From: an uncultured Pseudomonadota bacterium
Lineage (GTDB): Bacteria; Myxococcota_A; Bradymonadia; Bradymonadales; Bradymonadaceae
Assembly: GCA_913057905.1 (NCBI GenBank)
Contig: CAJXPB010000003.1
Coordinates: 62,001 to 126,000, forward strand
Reading direction: 5' to 3'
DNA length: 64,000 bases
Notes under the pieces: model-generated
The model's database searches: none
The model's input: only the letters and a program-made list of their open reading frames with translations
What the model was told of the DNA's origin: nothing
Position numbers and translations under genes: made by a program
Shown: positions 1 to 10,547 of the stretch, piece by piece
Layout: every line of letters begins with the position of its first letter
Position numbering within the stretch: position 1 is the first letter of the stretch

Positions 1-253
1 TAGGTCAGATACAGCTCAGCCAGCCTCGCGCGTGCGAGTCGGCGCGAATCGTAAGGGAGCAGCGGCGCGCCGACAAGGTTCTCGCCCCGCTGAACGGTAT
101 TTATCAGAGACAATTCACCGTTGGTGTTCCGGGCTATGTCTGGTATCGGCGACCGTTGGTTCTACCCTCACTCACCGCCTTACACGAACATCGGCACAAA
201 GCGAAAGACGAAACAGCCCCCTTCAGAACTCCACGACAGCAAGGTTTTGCGCG

Positions 254-1441
254 ATGGACGCCATAACTGACTATGTAACTTTCAACGATTCTGCACTGGC
301 GAAGAAGTACACCAAGAAGAAGATTCCGATGGCCAAACTCTACGAGGCCTATTTCGACGGAGACGTCGACATCGAGGGGGATATCTACGACTTCTTGGAC
401 AACCGCGACAAATTCGTGAAGTACAGCCTGACGATGGGCCACTTCAAATGGGCGGTCACCAACTTCCTGCCCGAGGTCCTGATTCACTCCCGCAGCCAAG
501 ACCAGCGGATCGTTCAGGAGCACTACGACCGCGGAAACGACTTCTTCGAGTGGTTCCTCGGCGAGACAATGGTCTATACGTCGGGCTTTTATGAAAACGC
601 CGACGAAGGCGTCGACGAGGCCCAGCGCAACAAGATGGATCTCGTCTGCCGCAAGCTGCAGCTCGAGCCGGGAGAGACCTTCCTGGACATCGGGTGCGGC
701 TGGGGCACGCTGGTCCAGTACGCCGCCGAGAACTACGGGGTCAACGCCCTGGGTGTGACGCTGGCCGAAGAGCAGGCCGCCCACGCCAATGCCCGCATTG
801 CCGACGCCGGCCTCTCCGATCGCGCCGAAGTCCGCACCTGTGACTACCGCGACCTTCCCGAGTCGACCTTCGACAAGATCGCCTCGCTGGAGATGGTCGA
901 ACACGTCGGGGTCAAAAACCTGTCGCAGTACTACGAAGGCGTCTACGACCTGCTCGAAGACGACGGGCTCTTTTACCTGCAATGGACCGGCCTTCGCCGC
1001 GACATGCGACCCGAGGACCTCATCTGGGGCCTCTTCATGAACAAGTACGTCTTCCCCGGCGCCGACGCCAGTCTGTGCCTGTGGCCGATGTCCCGCCAGA
1101 TGGAGAAGGCGGACTTCGAGATCCACAGCATCGAGAACGTCACCAACCACTACGGCCTGACGCTCAAAGACTGGCACGAGAACTGGCGCTCGAACCGCGA
1201 AGAGGTCATCGAGGCCTACGGCGAGCGGTGGTATCGCATCTGGAACTTCTTTTTGGCCTGGTCGACCTACATCGCCCGCCAGGGCAACGCCGCCTGCTTC
1301 CAGGTCGTGATGAACAAGAATCTCGACAGCTTCGATCGCTACCGCTGGGTCGGCGACGAGTCCGAGCCGAGCCTCGGCGAGCGCTTCGACAGCCTGGATA
1401 GCGACGACCTCGAAGCCGCCGAAGAAAAAGCGGCCGAGTAG
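254..1441 (+). CDS. cfa: Cyclopropane-fatty-acyl-phospholipid synthase
   Basis: SAM-dependent enzyme that adds a methylene group across double bonds of membrane phospholipid acyl chains. About 395 aa, the usual size. The N-terminal helical region is followed by HYDRGNDFF (about residue 90), the SAM-binding LDIGCGWG (about 144-151) and MVEHVG (about 214), all typical of the CFA synthase family. The frame stays open upstream to position 32, but that extension is arginine-rich and unlike the family, so the ATG at 254 (MDAITDY) is preferred. Positions 1-253 hold no recognisable gene. It faces a lipid desaturase gene across a strong bidirectional terminator, so two lipid-modifying enzymes are neighbours here. 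Family assignment is secure; the substrate is inferred. Confidence 0.93.
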   Translation: MDAITDYVTFNDSALAKKYTKKKIPMAKLYEAYFDGDVDIEGDIYDFLDNRDKFVKYSLTMGHFKWAVTNFLPEVLIHSRSQDQRIVQEHYDRGNDFFEWFLGETMVYTSGFYENADEGVDEAQRNKMDLVCRKLQLEPGETFLDIGCGWGTLVQYAAENYGVNALGVTLAEEQAAHANARIADAGLSDRAEVRTCDYRDLPESTFDKIASLEMVEHVGVKNLSQYYEGVYDLLEDDGLFYLQWTGLRRDMRPEDLIWGLFMNKYVFPGADASLCLWPMSRQMEKADFEIHSIENVTNHYGLTLKDWHENWRSNREEVIEAYGERWYRIWNFFLAWSTYIARQGNAACFQVVMNKNLDSFDRYRWVGDESEPSLGERFDSLDSDDLEAAEEKAAE

Positions 1442-1448
1442 GAAAGAC

Positions 1449-1895
1449 TCTCCAGCCGGCTGGAGGGTTCGTTTTGGAATTGGCAGCCGGCTGGAGGCTG
1501 CGACTCTGGAATCGGCAGCTTGCTGGAGATGCCGTACGGGCTGGATCTGGCAGGAGGAAGTTGGACATCCCGGTCTCGCGAGGCGCCTTGGCGCCTCGCA
1601 GCGAACCGGGTGATCACGCGGCGTGTCGCGCCTCCGGCGCGCCGCCGCGGAATAGGCAAAAGGCGTGGAAGTCGACGGCCGCCGTTGCCCCACTCCTCCT
1701 TATTACCCACGATCTCCGCAGTTCGACCATCACCAGCTTCAGGCTTTGTCGCACTCCCAACGCGAGGCCGCCGCGCCGCTGACGCGCGCGGTCGCGGATC
1801 CCCGTCGTACCTTGTACGTCCTACGCGTGACGCGGCCACGTGAGTCGCGGCTCCCGTCGTACCTCGTACGTCGTACGCGAGACGTGCAGACGCGA
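1449..1895 (-). repeat. Composite intergenic repeat, copy A (inverted)
   Basis: A non-coding stretch between cfa and its terminator. Read on the minus strand it has the same two-part architecture as 35464-35749: a block rich in TACGTCGTACG-type palindromes (about 1799-1889), then a GC-rich core (about 1662 down to 1522) with a long hairpin at 1569-1610, then CAGCCGGCTG-rich tails down to about 1449. The core differs from the other copies at several bases, but its hairpin stem stays perfectly paired (10 bp, AA loop). No transposase or convincing protein is seen. The function is unknown. Confidence 0.7.
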
Positions 1896-1910
1896 AGACG
1901 CGATAAAAAA

Positions 1911-1938
1911 GCCCCCGACGACTTCAGTCGCCGGGGGC
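1911..1938. terminator. Bidirectional rho-independent terminator
   Basis: A 12-bp GC-rich stem (GCCCCCGACGAC / GTCGCCGGGGGC, one imperfect pair) with a TTCA loop, flanked by six A's on the left and five T's on the right. It can therefore terminate both the upstream cfa transcript and the convergent desaturase transcript. Confidence 0.9.
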
Positions 1939-1961
1939 TTTTTGTTCATCCTCAGATGCAA

Positions 1962-2993
1962 TCAACGTCGGTCGACGGTTCCGTTGTAGTAATCCCGCGT
2001 AACTCGGTCGAACAATGTGACCGACGGATCCAGCAGGAACTTCAACCACAGCTTGGTCAGACTGGTGTGGTAGTCGAGCTCCTCCTCGTAGACGTCCGAG
2101 CAGATCTGGCGCAGCTTCGGCAGGTTGTTCCAGGGGACGGCCGGGAAGTCGTGGTGTTCGTTGTGGTGGTAGACGTTCATCGCCAGTTTGTTGACCGGCC
2201 CGTAGTAGCTGTAGGTCTCCTGGTTGTCCTCGTCGTCGAAGACGAAGTGTTCCTGGATGAGCCGGGCGCTCAGCGGGTGAAGCCCCATGCTGAACGTGAA
2301 GCACAGCAGCAGGTACAACATCGCCCAGGAGCCGGCGAAGTACCAAAACGTCGCCAGGAAGGCGAACTGGGCGACGACATTTCCGATGACCCATTTATCC
2401 CAGAACTCGACGATGCCGTTGTCGTCGAACTTGCGGGTTCGGATCGCCTGGAAGAAGGGGTAGAACGTCTGCCAGATGACTTTCTTGAAGGTCGAGTTGC
2501 CGACGAACTCCGCCTCTTTTTTGGTGGCGAGGTCGGCGTCGTACTCCGGGTCGCCCTGATAGAGGTGGTGCTTGAGGTGGTACTTGCGGAAGCTCGACGA
2601 AGTGGGCAGAAGCTGCGGGAAATTCGCGATCCAACCGGTGATCTCGTTGCCGAGCTGGCCCCGAAAGATCCGTTTGTGCGAGGCCTCGTGGATGATGGCG
2701 TAGGTGGCGTTGTTCAAAAACGCGCCCACGAAATAGGCCAGCAGCGCGATGCCCCACCACGGGAGCGTCGACGCCCACACTGCCAGGCCGAGCTGGGCGC
2801 CGACCACTCCCACGCAGATGACCGCCGTCCATGGATTTGTGTCGAACAACTCCTTGATTTCGGGGTGTTCCTTCAGGAGTTGCTTGGTCCGTTCAGCGTG
2901 GGGCTCGGGATATTGGACCTCGAGAAATCCGTCGTCGTCTCGAGCCGCTTCTGACTGTTCGACCGCGTCGGCCGATGTGGGTTCCGCTGTCAT
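1962..2993 (-). CDS. Sphingolipid delta-4 desaturase-like fatty acid desaturase
   Basis: Membrane di-iron desaturase of 343 aa. The three histidine boxes are visible: HEASH (102-106), HLKHH (139-143) and HNEHH (277-281). Hydrophobic segments lie at about 56-100 and 203-235. The stretch GLHP...QEHFVF...ETYSYYGP (about 238-266) and NEHHDFP with the following PW..LP..R resemble the dihydroceramide delta-4 desaturase (DES1/DEGS) family more than ordinary acyl-lipid desaturases. Known DES1 enzymes introduce the 4,5-trans double bond into dihydroceramide. A role in a bacterial sphingoid or long-chain lipid is an inference. An AAAGG ribosome-binding site lies 9 nt before the ATG. Confidence 0.85.
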   Translation of the reverse strand: MTAEPTSADAVEQSEAARDDDGFLEVQYPEPHAERTKQLLKEHPEIKELFDTNPWTAVICVGVVGAQLGLAVWASTLPWWGIALLAYFVGAFLNNATYAIIHEASHKRIFRGQLGNEITGWIANFPQLLPTSSSFRKYHLKHHLYQGDPEYDADLATKKEAEFVGNSTFKKVIWQTFYPFFQAIRTRKFDDNGIVEFWDKWVIGNVVAQFAFLATFWYFAGSWAMLYLLLCFTFSMGLHPLSARLIQEHFVFDDEDNQETYSYYGPVNKLAMNVYHHNEHHDFPAVPWNNLPKLRQICSDVYEEELDYHTSLTKLWLKFLLDPSVTLFDRVTRDYYNGTVDRR

Positions 2994-3191
2994 AATACTT
3001 TACCTTTCAGGTTACCAACCTCTGTTGCGTGCATGCGTCCTACCAAGGGCACACCCGATTTTCAATCATTTATTGGCGCTCGATCCCGCGGTCGAACCCG
3101 CGCCATCGGAAACGCCTCTGCGACTTGTCGGCCATGCCTATCTAACGTACTCGTATTTAGTGATGCAGACCCCTTCCATCCCGATGCGTAG

Positions 3192-3989
3192 ATGATACCG
3201 ATCAAAGGAAGTGCCCCGAACCCTCGGACCGCGTGGGTGACCCTCTGGCTGATCACCGCAAACGCCCTGGCATTCGCCTATCAGGTCTCTCTTTCAGCGC
3301 CCGAACTCGAATCCCTGATCCGCACGTGGGGATTCGTCCCGCGGGAGTTCTGGACGGTCGTAGGCAGCGCGCCCTGGTCGGTCGAAGAGTGGCTGGCCCC
3401 GATCATGACCTCGATGTTTCTGCACGGAAGCTGGGGCCACATCATCGGGAACATGCTCTTTTTGTGGGTCTTCGGCGACGGCATCGAAAACCGGATCGGC
3501 TCCGTTCGATTCCTGGTGTTCTACCTCGTCGTCGGAGTGGCTGCGATGATGGGACACGCATTCTTCACGCCAGGAACCACGTTGCCGACGATCGGCGCCT
3601 CCGGTGCGATCGCCGGGGTGCTGGGCGCCTACCTGTTACTCTATCCGACGGCGTGGATCGTCATCCTGGTCCCCATCATCATCTACCCGCTCTTTTTCCG
3701 CGTCCCGGCCATCTTGTTTCTGGGGTTCTGGTTCATCCAACAGATCTTCTTCGGGACCGTCGCCAGCATGGGCGCCGTCAGCACCGCTCAGGGCGGCGTG
3801 GCATGGTGGGCGCACGCCGGTGGGTTCGTGGCGGGCGTGGTCCTGATCAAACTCTTCTGCATCGGCCGCGAGCCACCCGAGGACACCAACGCACTCAGCC
3901 AGCTCGAGCAGATGCGCCGCGACGAGCAGCAAAACCGCTGGCGCAACGACGACCGGCCTCGTCTGGAACGTCGCGACGACATTTTCTGA
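3192..3989 (+). CDS. Rhomboid family intramembrane serine protease
   Basis: A 265-aa polytopic membrane protein with the rhomboid catalytic dyad: Ser137 in GASG (135-138) and His208 in WWAHAGG. The HGSWGHIIGN motif (78-87) supplies the oxyanion-side His and Asn. About six hydrophobic segments are evident, and the soluble C-terminal tail of about 40 residues is rich in charged residues and Arg. Rhomboids cleave transmembrane segments inside the bilayer; the substrate is unknown. It ends 7 bp from the convergent end of the macroglobulin array with no obvious terminator between. Confidence 0.92.
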   Translation: MIPIKGSAPNPRTAWVTLWLITANALAFAYQVSLSAPELESLIRTWGFVPREFWTVVGSAPWSVEEWLAPIMTSMFLHGSWGHIIGNMLFLWVFGDGIENRIGSVRFLVFYLVVGVAAMMGHAFFTPGTTLPTIGASGAIAGVLGAYLLLYPTAWIVILVPIIIYPLFFRVPAILFLGFWFIQQIFFGTVASMGAVSTAQGGVAWWAHAGGFVAGVVLIKLFCIGREPPEDTNALSQLEQMRRDEQQNRWRNDDRPRLERRDDIF

Positions 3990-3996
3990 GCGGCCT

Positions 3997-6900
3997 CTAC
4001 TTCACGACCATCCGCGCCGTGCCCGTCCGCCCGAAGGTCTCGGGGTGATACATCTCCTCGGCCTTCGCCGGCGGCACCACGAACTCCCCAGGAGTCGTAG
4101 CCCGGGCGACGTATTCGTAGGTGTAGACACCGCCGCTCAGGCGGGTGGCGAAGGCCTCGACGCGTTCGGTGCGGAGATTGTCGTGCCCGTACCACCAACG
4201 CCGTCCGCCGTCGGGAACGTCTCCGGTTGTGGCCAGCGCGGGATTGATCGCCTCCAGGCCGGCGGGCAGCGGATCGACGAGGGCGACGTGGTTGCGGCGA
4301 GCCCTCGCGACCATCTCGAGGGTCACTCGCACCCGAGAGCCCGCCTCCACAACCCAGGTGCCGTCGTCGCGTTGGCTGACATCGTCGGGATCATCGACGG
4401 ACTCGTAGACCCGATTCACGGTGAAACCGGCGGACTTCGGATCCAGGTCGTGGGATTGCGGCGCGTAGTCGAGGCCGATGCGGTAGTAGAGCCGACCCGG
4501 CCCCTGCTTTTTGATAGTCAGCGGGGCGCGTTGCTTCGGTCCCGAACCCGTTTTTTCGATGACGGACGCCATGGGCACTTCCATGCGATGACGCCCGGTC
4601 GTGCGACCTCGAAAGCTGCGTTTGCCCAGGTAGCCATCCCCCAGCCAGGTGCGCGCAACGAAGTCTGGCGTTTTGGATTCGTACGTCTCGAAGTATTTCC
4701 GCAACGCCCGCAACACAAAGACGTTCTCCTGGGTGTTGGCCCAACGACCTCGAGTGCGGTTTTCCTGTAGGCCGCGTACGAGTTTCTGTATCAGATCGGA
4801 CTCGGGGCGGTGGTCCATCCAGCTTTCCAACAATACGGCATCGGCCCGTCGGCTCGACTGCATGATGAGGTATCCATCTTCCTCGGAGTATTCGGTGGCA
4901 AAGTGGGCCGACGAAGCCGTCTCTGAGACGCGATTGCGAAGGCTACGCAGCGTCCTTTCGACGTTGAAGTCGGTAGCCGGTTCGTCACCGAGGGCCGACA
5001 ACAACCACCCGACGCCTTCGAGTGAGATTGTTTCTCCGAGCTTCGAGTCACCCAGTAGCTTCGCCGCCTCTTTCGGCCGCCCTTCGCCGATCTCGTGGAG
5101 TACATAGAGGGCGTAGGCATGGATGGACTTGCGCAGTTTTTTCCCCAGTCGGGGTCCAGGCCGGCGGCATCGATCTCGGCGGCATATTCTGCGGCGTCCT
5201 CGAGCATGTCCGCGGGGACCTCGTAGCCAGCCTCCTCGACTCGGTGCAACGCCAGGGTGGCGTGGAGACTGGCGTAGGGCCAGACGTCGGTCCCATCATC
5301 CCAGAGCGTAAATCCACCGCCGTATCGCTGCCGATTCTCGAGCAACTCAATGTCCTCCTGAATCGACCCCTTGAGCTCCTCCGCATCCGGCAGGGATGCC
5401 GACTCGAAAACACCCAGCACATCGCGCAGCGCGGCGATGCCAAGCATGCGCGAAGACGCCTGCTCGGTACACTCATAGGGATAGTCGACCAAGTAAATGA
5501 AGGCATCGGTCAGCTTTTGAAGCGCCGTCGACGACGTCGTCACATTCAGTGAACCGTAATCCGGGATGACGTCTTCGGGCTTTTCTACGGGATGCTCGAC
5601 CGTGGCCTCGGGTGAGTCGATACTGCCGTACGTGGCGAAGGCCTCGGTCGTCGCCGGGCGATGGACCGGAATCGACTCTTCGACGCCGTCGGCCCAGTCG
5701 CCTGAAGAGGCGGCCAATTGAACCTGTGCCGTGCCGCTGTCCTTGGTCCGCGACGGAAACTGAACCTCCACGCGTTCGAGAGCCGGAACCTCGACGGAGA
5801 CGCCTCGCGCGCCATCGATGTTCAGGTTTGACGTCCGAGCGGCCAGTTTGATGGTTCGATCGCGGCGGGTCTGATTGTGCACGACCAACGGGAGCTGCGC
5901 CCGGTCGCCCAGATTCAGAAACTTCGGAAAGGACGGGCTGATCGACACGGGTTTTCGAACCGTGACCGTCTCTTCAGCGGTGCCGAAGTACTCGGCGCCG
6001 TCGGCGGCCACGGCCATCAGGCGCCACCGAGTCAGATTGTCGGGCAGCTCAAACGACACGGTCGCCTCGCCGTCTTCGTCCGTCGTCACCCTGGGCCCGA
6101 AGTAAGCAGCGGGACGGAGATCTCGGCGCAGACGGATCTGCGACGCCTGCGACCCGGGTTTCGCCCTGGGCGTACGCGTCGGCGGTTCGCTGCCCATTTC
6201 TCTATTCATTCTCGCTGAGATGCCGTCTTCGTTGTTGAAAATGTTCTTGAGTGCCCCCGAACCCAAGTTCTCCGAGGCCATCATCCTGTTTACACCCAAA
6301 TTTTCGATATCGATTGTGTTCTTCGGGATACGCGGCACGTCCTCGGGTGTAAGCCGGACAAGATCACGAAACGAGACGGCTTCGATCGAGGAGTAATACC
6401 TCGGGTAAAAGGAGGAGAGTGGGTCGTCGAGTTCGTAGCCTCCCGTTGCCAACACGGCCTCGTCGACCACGGCCAAGGCGACCTCACTCCGGACTGCCGG
6501 CGTTCCGTCGGGACGCTCGACTTCCAGACCAACCGTGAGTTCACCCGAGGGTTTCAGGCCGACAGTTTGCGGGTGAAGCGACACATCGAGGCGACGGGCG
6601 CTCGGTGACACATCGAGCCCCAATTTACCCGTGGCATGCACGGGCCCTGAACGACCGTTGACGTTGCCACGCCCGACGAGCTGAACCGCTAGCTGCGCGT
6701 TCGGGATGTCGGCAGCATCGATGGCGATGGCGAGCGTGGCCGAATGGTCTTCGACCTCGAAACGTTTGGTTGCCACGATCTCATCGCGAGAGACCAGGAG
6801 CAGACCCTGAGCGGTCTCAAAGGGGGACTGGACCAGAACCTCGGCAGTATCGCCGGCGTGATAGGTCGACTTGTCCGGTATGAGCTCGACCTCTTGTTTC

Positions 6901-9900
6901 TTGATCTCATCGTCCGCTCCCGGGTCGTGGCCGGGCACCCAGATTCGGCGCTGGCTGACACTCGATCGGCCATCACGGTCGAAGATCTCGCCTGTGATGA
7001 CGTGCGTTCCGCCACGCCGCGCCTCGAATGTGCAGCTCACCGGGGTCTTACCCGTGGACGCCCTCTCGCAGCTCTGAGTCCCCATCGAGATCTCCATGCG
7101 CCGACCCTTGAGGGGCTCTCCACCGATCGACACACCTACGGCCTGCACCTCAAACCGCTCTCCCCGATCCACCAAGTGACCCGGTTTCCGAAGCCCGATG
7201 TACGCCTCGGCCGGGTGCACGAGGGTCGACATTGAGCCTGCGACGGTCTGGCGATTTACATCCTGGACAATGGCCTCTGCTGTGATGGCGATCGGAAGGT
7301 CGAGATCCGTGGGACCGGTCTCCAGGCCCAACCGATGGATGCCTCCCTTTTTGAGAACTCCATCCAAGACGTCCATGTCCGAGTCCCCAGGCTGCTGGTG
7401 GTACCAGGGGGAACTCCACCTCCCGAATGAAAACTCCTCCCAGCCGGGCGGTGCGTACTCTCCGGTGTCACTCTCGACCCGCCAGGTGACATCCGACCCG
7501 GAGAGACTTCCGCCCCGGTAGTAGTTGGCAGAAACCTTCGCCGTGGCCGTCTCACCGATGACGAATGGCCCGCCCGGCGCGGCGACATCTAGCTCGAATT
7601 TCGGCGTACGGAATTCTCGAACATCAAAGGAGGTGCCCGACTCAGCCGACGTATCCTCCAGGCTCACGCTAAACCGCGCCCGGCCGAGTTGGACATCTTC
7701 GGGAAGGGTGAATTCCACATGAAACCCGCCCACCTCGCTCAGCGACGTATCGCCCCCGGCGATTCGTTCGTATCCAGGCCCGCGAAGTTCCCACTTCAGC
7801 GCCGAAGACCGGTCGACTTGCCTGAGAAGACCGGAATCTGACGCATCGACCTGCCGGACCCATCCCTTCATGTCGACCGTCTCGCCGGGACGGTAGAGTC
7901 CCCGGTCGGTGTAGACATGCCACCGGTAGTCGTCCCTGTCTTGGCGTCTGGGCAACGTGTCGACAGACGTCTCTTCAATGGGCACGATTGCAGTGTCGTC
8001 ACCGCGCGACACCATGAGCGCGCTGGAATGCACGGACGTCGCGTCATCCAGGGTCCGGTCCTCCACCGCCAGGCCCTCCGGCCCGGACTCCATGATCGGC
8101 CAGTCGCTGTCTCGCAGAACCTCGATCGCGGCACCGCTTACGGGCATGCCGTCCGCCAGGTCCGTCACCCAAGCGTACGTCGCCGCTGGATCGACAAACA
8201 TCACCGGGGCCAGGTCAGTCGCCTGCACCCACGTCCACCGTTCCGAGAGCGAGTAGCGCGGGTCGGGCGCATCCTCCAGCGGCTCGCCACGCTCAATCCT
8301 GAGGAGGAGATGGCCGTGTTCTTCCGCTAGCCATTTGGAGAGATCGATTCGATTCTCGACGAGCCCCGATCGGGGATTTGCCACTTGAATACGCTCGGTG
8401 CCGACCTCTGTACCGTACTCCTGGACGGAGTCGGAGTCGTCGAAAAGTTCTCCGAGGTCGTACAGGGGCCAGTCCGCCGGATCGACCCGATAGGCCGTGA
8501 CATCAAAGTACTTTAGACTCGCCGTCGGAACACCGATCGTCGGCCGACGGCCGGGGTCGGCAACCATCATCGAAGGCACGTCCCCAAGTCGCGGCTGTTG
8601 AAACGGCACGTAGAAGTCCCGGGAGACCGACACATCGAGGGTCTGTCCGAAGCGGTCGGTCAGCGCGTCGTCTATAGTTACGTCATAGTCTCTCCCGGTC
8701 TGGAAGTCGGCGGTCACGACGACTTCGTTCCCATCGACCTCGACGGTCCTCTCCTCCATGGACGGACGCACCTCAACCACCGAGGCTTCGAACGCATCAG
8801 TGTCGAGCTGATTGTTGAACTTCAACTTGAACGACGAATCGGACTCGCACCGGCCCGTGCACCACGATTTCTCAAGTCTCAAGGGCTTGTAGGTCGCAAA
8901 GACCGTCGACAGGGCGACGTCTTTATTCTCACCGGAAATGTCGGTTTGCACTTCGACTGAGTAAGTCGTCGCCGGCTTCAATTTCATCGTCGGCCGAAAA
9001 ACCGCCGACTCACCGTCGGGAATCGTCTCGACTAGATTTGTCGCCCGTTCGCTGTCTCGAATTTCCTGTTTTGTGGCGAGGCGGAGGCGTGGGTCCCGCT
9101 GCTCTCCCAGGAGTTTGAGATCCTCGAGGATACGCCCCGCATCGACGGGTCGATTGAACTCGAGAAGGATCAGAGGGTGTAGGGGATCGTCGTCCAGAAG
9201 GGGATAGCAGTACTCGACCTGCACGGGCGTCGTGCGGAAGGTCAATTGGATGTCCTCACCGAGCCGTGTTCCATCGGCGGACTCAACGGCGTCGTCGACG
9301 GTGGCCGTGAACTCCGTGGCCCCGGGAAACTCGTCGCCCGCGGGGCGAAACACCACCGTCCTGGTACCGACCCAACGCCACGTCCCGTCGACATCGGGCT
9401 CGAGTTGGACTGGAAGCTTCTGGGAGGTCTGATCACGTGTACCCAGAGAGACCATCGGCTTCGAGAACGTGACGCTGACCCTGTGGACCCGTGAGGGATC
9501 CCCGGCAGGAACCCTGCGCAGCACCCGAAGGTCTTCGGGCTCCGATGACGTCGAAGAGGGTGGCTTCTCGACCTTCTCTTTCGGGTTGACCGTCGTGGCG
9601 GTCGTCGACTTTCGTGCCGGCGGAGACGGTCCTCCCTCAAAGGTGGATGTGTCGGACTCCGATCCGGAGGACTCCATCGGAGGCATCCGATCCAAAAGAG
9701 CCTCGGCCTCCTCCTCGGGGAGCGGCGTCCCGTCCACGGAGCGGACGTCGTCGACTTGCTTCGGCGTCGAAGACAGCGACCTGAGGCGCACCTCGAAGTT
9801 CGACTGCACCTTTACCTCGTGGGTGGTTGGCTCGTCGGGCTCCGGCGTGTCGCCCTCATGGCCGCAGGCGACCAGAAGGAGCGTGAAGACGGCGACTGCG

Positions 9901-9920
9901 ACCAACCTCGGGGTTCTCAT
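3997..9920 (-). CDS. Alpha-2-macroglobulin-like lipoprotein alpha1 (frame break at -1 slippery site)
   Basis: Large bacterial alpha-2-macroglobulin, a protease-trapping thioester protein. ATG 9920 gives MRTPRLVAV..LLVAC, a lipoprotein signal with Cys19, and has a GAAGGGACG ribosome-binding site; an ATG at 9962 lacks both. Visible parts: an N-terminal FSKPMVS Ig-like module, the MG motif TDRGLYRPGET, a putative bait region (about 6105-6310), ELPDNLTRWRLMA, and the thioester CTEQ (5460-5471). The zero frame departs from homology at 5136-5142 and stops at 4791 (about 1709 aa). Homology resumes in the -1 frame and runs to 3997; a -1 shift gives about 1974 aa. Essentially identical to alpha2. The break could be programmed frameshifting, a mutation or a sequencing indel. 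Confidence 0.88.
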
Positions 9921-10547
9921 CTCGTCCCTTCGCTCGTTCGAGGAGAGAGCCAACTCACTCAAAGAGACAGGACGAGCGCCAGCAGGTTCCGCGCCGAAGG
10001 TCTACTTCACGACCATCCGCGCCGTGCCCGTCCGCCCGAAAGTCTCGGGATGATACATCTCCTCGGCCTTCGCCGGCGGCACCACAAATTCGCCGGGCGT
10101 GGTGGCTCGAGCGACGTACTCGTAGGTGTAGACGCCGCCGCTCAGGCGCGTGGCAAATGCCTCGACGCGTTCGGTGCGGAGGTTTTGGTGTTCGTACCAG
10201 CGCGGGTCCCACCAAGGCCGGATGCCTAAAGATGCACCGCGGCCAGCGCGACCGCTGCGGCCGGTGCCCGGCAGACTCGCCGTCGTGTCCAGCGCCGGAT
10301 TCACGGCCTCGAGGCCGGCGGGGAGCGGGTCGACCAGGGCAACGTGGCTACGCCGCGCCGGCGCCGCCATCTCGAGCGTGACTCGAACCCTAGAGCCTGC
10401 TTTGACGACCCAGGTGCCATCGTCACGGCGAGTCACATCATCAGGGTCGTCGACGGCCTCGTAGCTGCGCTCGACGGCGAATCCGACCGACATCGGGTCG
10501 AGCTTCAGCGACTCGGGGGCGTAACTGAGACCGATGCGGTAGTAGAG
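4004..10547. repeat. 6.5-kb tandem duplication, copy 1
   Basis: This 6544-bp block appears identical to 16149-22692 (offset 12,145 bp). It spans the whole alpha gene, the 81-bp gap and the last 181 codons of beta. Left of 4004 the flanks are unrelated (rhomboid end versus beta1 start). Right of 10547 the two beta genes remain homologous but diverge at once (first difference T/C at 10548/22693). The translations over the block are the same. Identity was checked by eye and by translation, not by alignment. Confidence 0.9.
5136..5142 (-). promoter_or_regulatory. Candidate -1 ribosomal frameshift heptamer in alpha1
   Basis: On the coding strand the message reads GGA AAA AAC TGC, which places the canonical slippery heptamer A AAA AAC in the X XXY YYZ register of the zero frame. 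A one-base backward slip makes the next codon CTG and restores a reading frame whose LRKSIHAYALYVL matches RHTIHAYALFVL in the beta paralogue. I see no clear downstream pseudoknot or upstream Shine-Dalgarno-like stimulator. A six-A run is also a common place for sequencing indels. Confidence 0.5.
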
